Source: Flavobacteriales bacterium (lineage in GTDB: Bacteria; Bacteroidota; Bacteroidia; NS11-12g; UBA955). From it: DNA of 10,260 nt. The stretch covers positions 1-10,260 of the forward strand of contig CANFVI010000050.1 of the NCBI GenBank assembly GCA_947450405.1, in the 5' to 3' direction. The translations under genes and the position numbers were made by a program. How positions within the stretch are numbered: position 1 is the first letter of the stretch; each line of letters starts with the position of its first letter. This document shows positions 5,998 to 10,260 of this stretch, piece after piece. The notes beneath the pieces were generated by a model. The model did no database searches. It saw only the letters and a program-made list of their open reading frames with translations, and had not been told where the DNA came from.

Positions 5998-6270
5998 TTA
6001 GTCTGCAATGCGACCTATAGCGCAACTCACATAAGATTTTGCGCTGGTTATCCAATCGCCATCTCCTTTTGCAGGATAGCCCATTGATTTTAATTTTTCG
6101 GAAACGGCCTCGGTTTGGCATTCATCTGCTAAGTTCATTTCTATAGTTTGATTATCGCGGTCAATTTTTACTACTTCCAAAACTCCGTCTAGGCTTAATA
6201 ATCCTTTGGTGATTGAATTTTCACAACCCGCACATTTGATGTTTTCTACTTCTAATTTTAGGTTTTTCAT
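5998..6270 (-). CDS. Heavy-metal-associated (HMA) domain protein, copper-chaperone-like
   Basis: The small 90-residue cytosolic protein starts with an HMA fold. Residues 4-66 contain the metal-binding loop IKCAGCENSI with Cys13 and Cys16, SLDGV (26-30), and GYP (64-66) at the position of the family's last strand. Such proteins bind Cu(I) or similar soft metals and pass them to P-type ATPases or other partners. A further tail (about 67-90) with AKSYVSCAIG and an extra Cys83 is not part of the basic domain; I remember similar tails in Bacteroidota homologues. The start ATG (6268-6270) is close to a candidate promoter (6293-6300) with a CRP/FNR-like site upstream. No metal ATPase or oxidase gene is in this window, so the partner is not visible. 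Confidence 0.88.
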   Translation of the reverse strand: MKNLKLEVENIKCAGCENSITKGLLSLDGVLEVVKIDRDNQTIEMNLADECQTEAVSEKLKSMGYPAKGDGDWITSAKSYVSCAIGRIAD

Positions 6271-6292
6271 GTTCTTATTTTTAATTGTTAAT

Positions 6293-6300
6293 CAAATTTA
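6293..6300 (-). promoter_or_regulatory. Candidate -7 box TAAATTTG for the HMA gene
   Basis: On the minus strand TAAATTTG matches TAnnTTTG exactly, 22 bases before the ATG. Transcription would start near 6288-6290, leaving a leader of roughly 20 nt. No clear TTG -33 element lies at the usual distance, which would fit a promoter that needs an activator. Confidence 0.5.
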
Positions 6301-6323
6301 CAATGTCCGCTTAAGGAGAACTA

Positions 6324-6335
6324 TGACTAATGTCA
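6324..6335. promoter_or_regulatory. Candidate CRP/FNR-superfamily operator TGAC-N4-GTCA
   Basis: TGACTAATGTCA has perfect 4-bp arms with a 4-bp spacer, the half-site layout used by FNR/DNR-type regulators (core TGAC...GTCA). Its centre (6329.5) lies about 40 bp upstream of the start site inferred from the TAAATTTG box, close to the -41.5 of class II activation. The site could also serve the divergent gene at 6430. This is a motif call only, and no regulator gene is in the window. Confidence 0.4.
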
Positions 6336-6394
6336 CACAAGCAACAACTTTTTGTTTTGATTCGTATTTATTTTCTATCTAATAATTTATTATT

Positions 6395-6406
6395 ATTGTG
6401 CACAAT
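6395..6406. promoter_or_regulatory. 12-bp perfect palindrome ATTGTGCACAAT, possible operator
   Basis: The palindrome ends 23 bases before the ATG of the GT-C-like gene, in an otherwise very AT-rich leader. The position suits a repressor site, but I do not recognise the motif. A perfect 12-bp palindrome is expected by chance a few times in 10 kb. Confidence 0.3.
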
Positions 6407-6429
6407 TAAAAAAATCTAACAATTTTTAA

Positions 6430-7743
6430 ATGTCTAAATTATCTAAATTATTTTTCATTATCGTTTCAGTTATATTACTATTTCTGTCACTAAATATCCA
6501 TTCAAATAAGCCAACTGCCAATTATCGATGTGAAATTCATGCAGATAAAGCGGGATACTATGTTTATTTGCCAGCTTTCTTTCTCTATGATTTTAATACC
6601 GAAAAATTTCCTAAAAATATAGATAGAACCATTGGTGATGGATTTGATTTTCGTGTAAAGAATCCTATTACCCATAAAAATGTAGTTTTTACAAAATACT
6701 CATGTGGTGTAGCAATAATGGATGCGCCATTTTTTTTAGTCACTCATTTGTACTGCAAGCTTTTGAATTTAGAAACTAGTGGTTTTTCAATTCCTTACCA
6801 TAGAATGCGCGATGTTTCCACTTGGTTTTATACAATGTTGGGATTGATTCTTGTTTTCTTAACGCTGAAAAAGAAAGTCAATTTTGATGATAAAACAATC
6901 TTGATTGGATTAGCTTTATTTGTTTTTGGGACCAACTTTTTATACTACACTGTAAAAGATGCAGGAATGTCTCATAATTATTCCTTTTTTCTAATTTCAT
7001 TATTTATCTACTTATACACGGTAAAGTTTGATTTGAAGAAACATTGGCAATACTGCATACTTGGATTGGTAATGGGGCTATTAATTCTAATACGACCAAT
7101 TAACGTTGTATTCTTGGGATGTGTTGTTCTTTGGGATATTCAATCATGGGTTGACTTTAAACAAAGATTTTTGCATTTATGGAAGTATTGGCTTTCTTTT
7201 TCAATTGTTGTTATGATCACTATGATTCCACAATTGATGTATTACAAATATGTTTTTGGGAGTTATGTTAATTATTCTTATGGTAATGAATCATTTATTT
7301 ATCTTAAAAATCCTCAAATTTTAAGGGTTTATTTTGGTTTAGAAAATGGATGGATTACAAATAATCCACTTCATATTTTTACTTTGGCGGGTATCTTCTT
7401 TATGGTTAAACATAAAATAGCCAATGCATGGAAATTGCTTTTTTTAGTTTTGGGCATTGGACTATTGTATTCAACATGGTGGTGTTGGGGACTGGGTTGC
7501 GGCTTTGGGCATCGTGGGTTTGTTGAATATTACGCACTTTTCATGATGGCTTTTGTATGTATTTTGAATTTTATATTCACGCTTCCCATAAAAACGAAAT
7601 GGGTACTTTATAGCTTAATTGGTATTTGTGTAATGGTGAATTTGAAATTGACATTTGCATACGACAATTGTTGGTATGGAGCAAATTCTTGGGATACGAA
7701 AGAATGGTTCAAACTTTTGTTTGAAACGGGGTTTGTTAAATAA
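6430..7743 (+). CDS. GT-C-like polytopic membrane glycosyltransferase (putative)
   Basis: The 437-residue membrane protein has about nine to eleven helices, beginning with a signal-anchor-like segment (6-23). The first extracytoplasmic region contains EIHADKAGYYVYLPA (35-49), with acidic residues Glu35 and Asp39 in the first large loop. GT-C transferases, which use polyprenyl-phosphate sugars as donors, carry catalytic acids in that loop. An RPIN motif after a helix (222-225) resembles the RPT/RPE motif common in these membrane transferases, and a late WWCWGLGCGFGHRGFVEYY stretch (350-368) is the most conserved-looking part. The start is ATG 6430; upstream codons are AT-rich leader. It converges with a GT2 gene, with 8 bp between stop codons. 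Family membership is inferred from architecture; acceptor and sugar are unknown, and a non-catalytic membrane protein remains possible. Confidence 0.7.
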   Translation: MSKLSKLFFIIVSVILLFLSLNIHSNKPTANYRCEIHADKAGYYVYLPAFFLYDFNTEKFPKNIDRTIGDGFDFRVKNPITHKNVVFTKYSCGVAIMDAPFFLVTHLYCKLLNLETSGFSIPYHRMRDVSTWFYTMLGLILVFLTLKKKVNFDDKTILIGLALFVFGTNFLYYTVKDAGMSHNYSFFLISLFIYLYTVKFDLKKHWQYCILGLVMGLLILIRPINVVFLGCVVLWDIQSWVDFKQRFLHLWKYWLSFSIVVMITMIPQLMYYKYVFGSYVNYSYGNESFIYLKNPQILRVYFGLENGWITNNPLHIFTLAGIFFMVKHKIANAWKLLFLVLGIGLLYSTWWCWGLGCGFGHRGFVEYYALFMMAFVCILNFIFTLPIKTKWVLYSLIGICVMVNLKLTFAYDNCWYGANSWDTKEWFKLLFETGFVK

Positions 7744-7757
7744 TAGCAATATTATTT
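7738..7757. terminator. AT-only inverted repeat covering both convergent stop codons
   Basis: AAATAATA (7738-7745) and TATTATTT (7750-7757) are perfect complements around a GCAA loop. Both stop codons (TAA at 7741-7743 and TAA on the minus strand at 7752-7754) lie within the arms. The position suits a bidirectional terminator, and T-rich sequence closes each arm, but an eight-pair A/T stem is weak and no long T-run follows. Confidence 0.35.
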
Positions 7758-8492
7758 GTAGAGTTTAGACTTTAGTATACCCTTTTTATGAAGGAAATGC
7801 ACAAATGATACCCTCAATACACCCAAGCCATATTTCATGCTGCGGCTGAAATTGATAGAGGAGGCTTCTTCAAAATATTTGGTAGGACAAGTTATTTCAG
7901 CAATTTGATAGCCTTCCATGAAAATTTGAGAAACAACTTCGTTGTCGAAAACGAAATCATCGCTGTTGTTTTCAAAAAGTATGTTTTCTAAAACTTCACT
8001 TTTGTATGCCCTGTAACCCGTGTGGTATTCACTCAGCTTCTGATTGATAAGGATATTCTGAGCAAGGGTTAAACATCTGTTGAATATGTATTTGTAAATG
8101 GGCATGCCTCCTAGCAATGCTCCCTTTCCTAAGATTCTAGAACCGAAAACAACTGGATAAACATTGTTTGCTATGATATGGCACATGGATGTTAGCAAAA
8201 GCGGGGTGTATTGATAATCGGGATGCAACATTACAACAATGTCGGCATTTAGGTCTAAAGCTTTTCGGTAACACGATTTCTGATTCCCACCGTAACCTTT
8301 GTTTGTTTCATGCGATATGATATGCTTGATGCCAATTTGGGTTGCAACTTCAACCGTATTGTCAGTGCTGCGGTCATCAACCAATATGACATCGTCAACA
8401 ATGTCGAAAGGAATTTCATTATATGTTTTTTCTAGCGTTTGCATGGCATTGTACGCTGGTAAAACCACGATAATTTTTTGTCCTTTGATCAT
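7752..8492 (-). CDS. Glycosyltransferase family 2, polyprenyl-phosphate sugar synthase-like
   Basis: This cytosolic or membrane-associated GT-A transferase resembles dolichyl-phosphate mannose/glucose synthases, which move a sugar from a nucleotide donor to a polyprenyl phosphate. Within 246 residues, the nucleotide-binding start VVLPAYNA is at 9-16, VDDRSTDNT at 38-46, NKGYGGNQK at 64-72, the metal-site region HPDYQYTP at 90-97 (with Asp92 in the DxD/DxQ position) and EYHTGYRAY at 155-163. No transmembrane segments follow the catalytic domain, unlike ArnC or GtrB. The ATG at 8490-8492 puts the first beta strand at the very N-terminus as expected. It lies 64 bp downstream of a membrane glycosyltransferase gene on the same strand, so one transcript is likely. 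The product would be the donor for GT-C enzymes such as its two neighbours. The exact sugar cannot be read from the sequence. Confidence 0.9.
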   Translation of the reverse strand: MIKGQKIIVVLPAYNAMQTLEKTYNEIPFDIVDDVILVDDRSTDNTVEVATQIGIKHIISHETNKGYGGNQKSCYRKALDLNADIVVMLHPDYQYTPLLLTSMCHIIANNVYPVVFGSRILGKGALLGGMPIYKYIFNRCLTLAQNILINQKLSEYHTGYRAYKSEVLENILFENNSDDFVFDNEVVSQIFMEGYQIAEITCPTKYFEEASSINFSRSMKYGLGVLRVSFVHFLHKKGILKSKLYK

Positions 8493-8556
8493 TCTTGTTT
8501 CGTCTTAATACTCAGTGGCAAACTTCCTTAACTATTGCTTAAAAACCAAGAAATGT

Positions 8557-10260
8557 TTAAAAATCATTTACCAAACTGTAAAGATGCCTATTGCCCTGGC
8601 TAATGCTTACCTTGAATTTTGTAACTCTTAAGGTCGTATTTCCATTGTTTTCAATAAATGTAGAAATACTTCCCAAAGGGTCTAGCTTGAAATGGTTGCA
8701 ATTGGCTAACAGAATGCAATTGTATTGATTGGTTTTTGTTGCAGTCCATCGATCAAAAGATTCGTGCATGAAATGAATGTTTTGATTGTTATTATCATTA
8801 GCGCTTAAAACCAAATTTATGGATTTTAAAACCGAATCAATATTTGTGGTTTTTTGAGGCAATTCAATACTAGCGGATATTGATACCATTGCATGTTTGT
8901 ATTCGTCAAGTCCTAAATATTTTCTCATGCTGTCAATTTCAATTTTGGTAGTGGAAATCCATTTTTCAGATGTCAAAGTGTTAGTTGAAACAATTAATGC
9001 AGCATACTCTTTTTGTATTTGAGGGACATTTTCTTCAGTAAGCAAATATCGTTTTGGTTCGAAATTGTAATTTGAATTCGGTTGATCTTTAAACTTATTG
9101 GTAAAATTGGAATTTGTTTTTGAAAACAAATAAACTTCACTGCCAAAATGTAAGCTTTTTATTGAGCAGGGATATTCAGTTTCCAATACTGAAATTGCCC
9201 ATTGTGGAATTTCAATTGAATTTGAAACTATGATTTGTGGATAGTTCCATTCGCGCAAAATGCGAATAAAATCATTGGGATTTTTTGCGGTTTCTGCGAA
9301 AAAATTATCCCTCAAGAATTGTATTTTTTGAATTTTGGGATGATTATTTTCCTTTTTGTAGTAATTGAAAAAGTAGGGTTCGAAGCCGAAAATCAACGTG
9401 GGAATTGAGTTTTGCTTGTTTTGAAATCGGTAGGTGTCGCTAACAAGTTGGGAATATCCTTGATGGTAATATTCGTGGTAATGATTTCTTTTAAAAGTTA
9501 AAATGCCAATATTGGTGCAAATAATGATTGCGATAATCATTGACATTGTTTTGAAATTATATTTGGCCGACAAAAGAACGTCCCCCAAGAAAATAAATAA
9601 GAACACAAATCCGAAAACAAAAACCGAATCTTGGAAAATAGGAGCCCTATAAATTGAGTAAAAATACGAGAGCAAAATTGGAGATATGTATAATAAAAGC
9701 CAGATCCACGATTTTCTTTTGGGACTGATTTCTTTGGTTTCTTTGATGTATTCAATAACAAAAAGCACAAAAAACACTGCGAAGTATATAGTCGAAAATT
9801 GAAAGCAATATTCGAAATGTTGAATAACTGAATTGAGTGTAGGGTTAGGCAACCAGCCAGGACTTCCCACTGAGATTTGATGAGCAAAAATTGAAAATTG
9901 AGGGATATATAGCACTAAAGCAATAAGGTATGGTATGCAATACTGAATCAAGTTTTTCTGTTTTTGATGGATCAATCCGGTTGGAAATAAAAGTGCAACG
10001 AAAAGCAAATTGAAATAATGATTGCTGAGGCTTAGGAATATTGCAAGTCCATATAATATCTGAAACAATCGATTTGATGGTTTGTCAACGATTAATCGCG
10101 ACCATAAATACAAGCTTACAGCGGCTAAAAATTGACCAGAGGAATAAGGTCGTATGGTTTGACTATATATAATGGGATATTGTAAGGTGGCAAGAAATGC
10201 CAAAGTAAAAAGGGCCGTTTTGGTATTTGATAATTGCTTTGCCGCTAAAAAATAAAACAG
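8557..10260 (-). CDS. GT39/ArnT-like membrane glycosyltransferase with a large C-terminal soluble domain (5' end beyond the window)
   Basis: The frame stays open to the right edge, so the N-terminus is missing; a TTG at 10203 is an internal Leu codon, not a start. The visible part has 567 residues. The first half is membrane protein with about eight helices and hallmarks of the dolichyl-phosphate-mannose-protein mannosyltransferase-like (GT39/ArnT) family: YPIIYSQTIRPYS (about residues 33-45), GSPGWLPNP in a periplasmic loop (about 148-156), and RAPIFQDSVFVFGFVFLF, equivalent to the family's RPvf-x-x-Ry region. Members transfer a sugar from a polyprenyl carrier to lipid or protein on the periplasmic side. 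The last 280 or so residues are hydrophilic, with alternating strand-like and charged segments, presumably periplasmic, and longer than I expect for this family. It is the likely upstream partner of the GT2 gene. Confidence 0.82.
   Translation of the reverse strand: MFYFLAAKQLSNTKTALFTLAFLATLQYPIIYSQTIRPYSSGQFLAAVSLYLWSRLIVDKPSNRLFQILYGLAIFLSLSNHYFNLLFVALLFPTGLIHQKQKNLIQYCIPYLIALVLYIPQFSIFAHQISVGSPGWLPNPTLNSVIQHFEYCFQFSTIYFAVFFVLFVIEYIKETKEISPKRKSWIWLLLYISPILLSYFYSIYRAPIFQDSVFVFGFVFLFIFLGDVLLSAKYNFKTMSMIIAIIICTNIGILTFKRNHYHEYYHQGYSQLVSDTYRFQNKQNSIPTLIFGFEPYFFNYYKKENNHPKIQKIQFLRDNFFAETAKNPNDFIRILREWNYPQIIVSNSIEIPQWAISVLETEYPCSIKSLHFGSEVYLFSKTNSNFTNKFKDQPNSNYNFEPKRYLLTEENVPQIQKEYAALIVSTNTLTSEKWISTTKIEIDSMRKYLGLDEYKHAMVSISASIELPQKTTNIDSVLKSINLVLSANDNNNQNIHFMHESFDRWTATKTNQYNCILLANCNHFKLDPLGSISTFIENNGNTTLRVTKFKVSISQGNRHLYSLVNDF

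Noticed and set aside
6313..6382. AAGGAG followed by an ATG and a 19-codon reading frame (6323-6382)
   Set aside because: The frame overlaps the candidate operator and promoter region of the HMA gene, has no recognisable sequence, and a short match to a Shine-Dalgarno is expected by chance; translation data would be needed.
9537..9887. 116-codon minus-strand frame inside the GT39-like gene
   Set aside because: It overlaps a convincing membrane protein in another frame and has no family features of its own.
10201..10203. TTG as the start of the last minus-strand gene
   Set aside because: The frame continues open to the window edge with sequence typical of the membrane family, so the true start lies outside the window.

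Overview
The window comes from an AT-rich genome, almost certainly a member of the Bacteroidota. Three things support this. Start regions mostly lack Shine-Dalgarno sequences. Two good matches to the Bacteroidota -7 promoter box TAnnTTTG lie just upstream of starts. Several proteins look like Bacteroidota lineages of their families: a ComEC without a metallo-beta-lactamase domain, an HMA protein ending in a SYVSCAIG-type tail, and an acidic protein with a conserved C-terminal domain. I cannot place it below phylum from the sequence alone.

Layout, left to right. The last codons of an upstream gene (1-39) overlap a polytopic membrane protein (20-916) that may be a divergent UbiA-like protein. 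A gene-free stretch of 268 bp (917-1184) follows and is almost filled by two repeat families: eleven 14-16 bp units that each form a tiny hairpin (918-1086), and five copies of a 9-bp tandem repeat (1136-1180) that run into the stop codon of thymidine kinase (tdk, minus strand, 1185-1718). Diverging from tdk is a plus-strand run that is probably an operon: an acidic protein of unknown function (1770-2597), a ComEC/Rec2-type DNA channel (2628-4415), a crotonase-family enzyme (4433-5203, with its own possible near-leaderless promoter) and a TatD-family metal-dependent nuclease (5197-5964, overlapping the crotonase gene by 7 bp). The TatD stop codon is again followed directly by the same nonamer repeat (5964-5990), and this gap is also convergent, facing a small heavy-metal-binding protein (5998-6270, minus).

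The 159-bp divergent region 6271-6429 holds a candidate CRP/FNR-type operator positioned correctly for an activated promoter of the metal-binding gene, and a 12-bp palindrome in front of the next plus-strand gene. The right third is a glycosylation cluster: a GT-C-like membrane protein (6430-7743, plus) that converges on a GT2 polyprenyl-phosphate-type glycosyltransferase (7752-8492, minus), which lies 64 bp downstream of a GT39-like membrane glycosyltransferase (8557 to beyond the right edge, minus). A likely division of labour is that the GT2 enzyme loads a sugar on a polyprenyl phosphate carrier and the two membrane proteins use such carriers as donors on the periplasmic side.

The genes are mostly ordinary. 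The unusual content is non-coding: three repeat arrays, each starting within a few bases of a stop codon and each in a convergent gap; the base-pairing conserved despite sequence change in the mini-hairpin array; and the operator/promoter arrangement in front of the metal-binding gene. I see no defence system, CRISPR array, transposase, tRNA or rRNA in this window.
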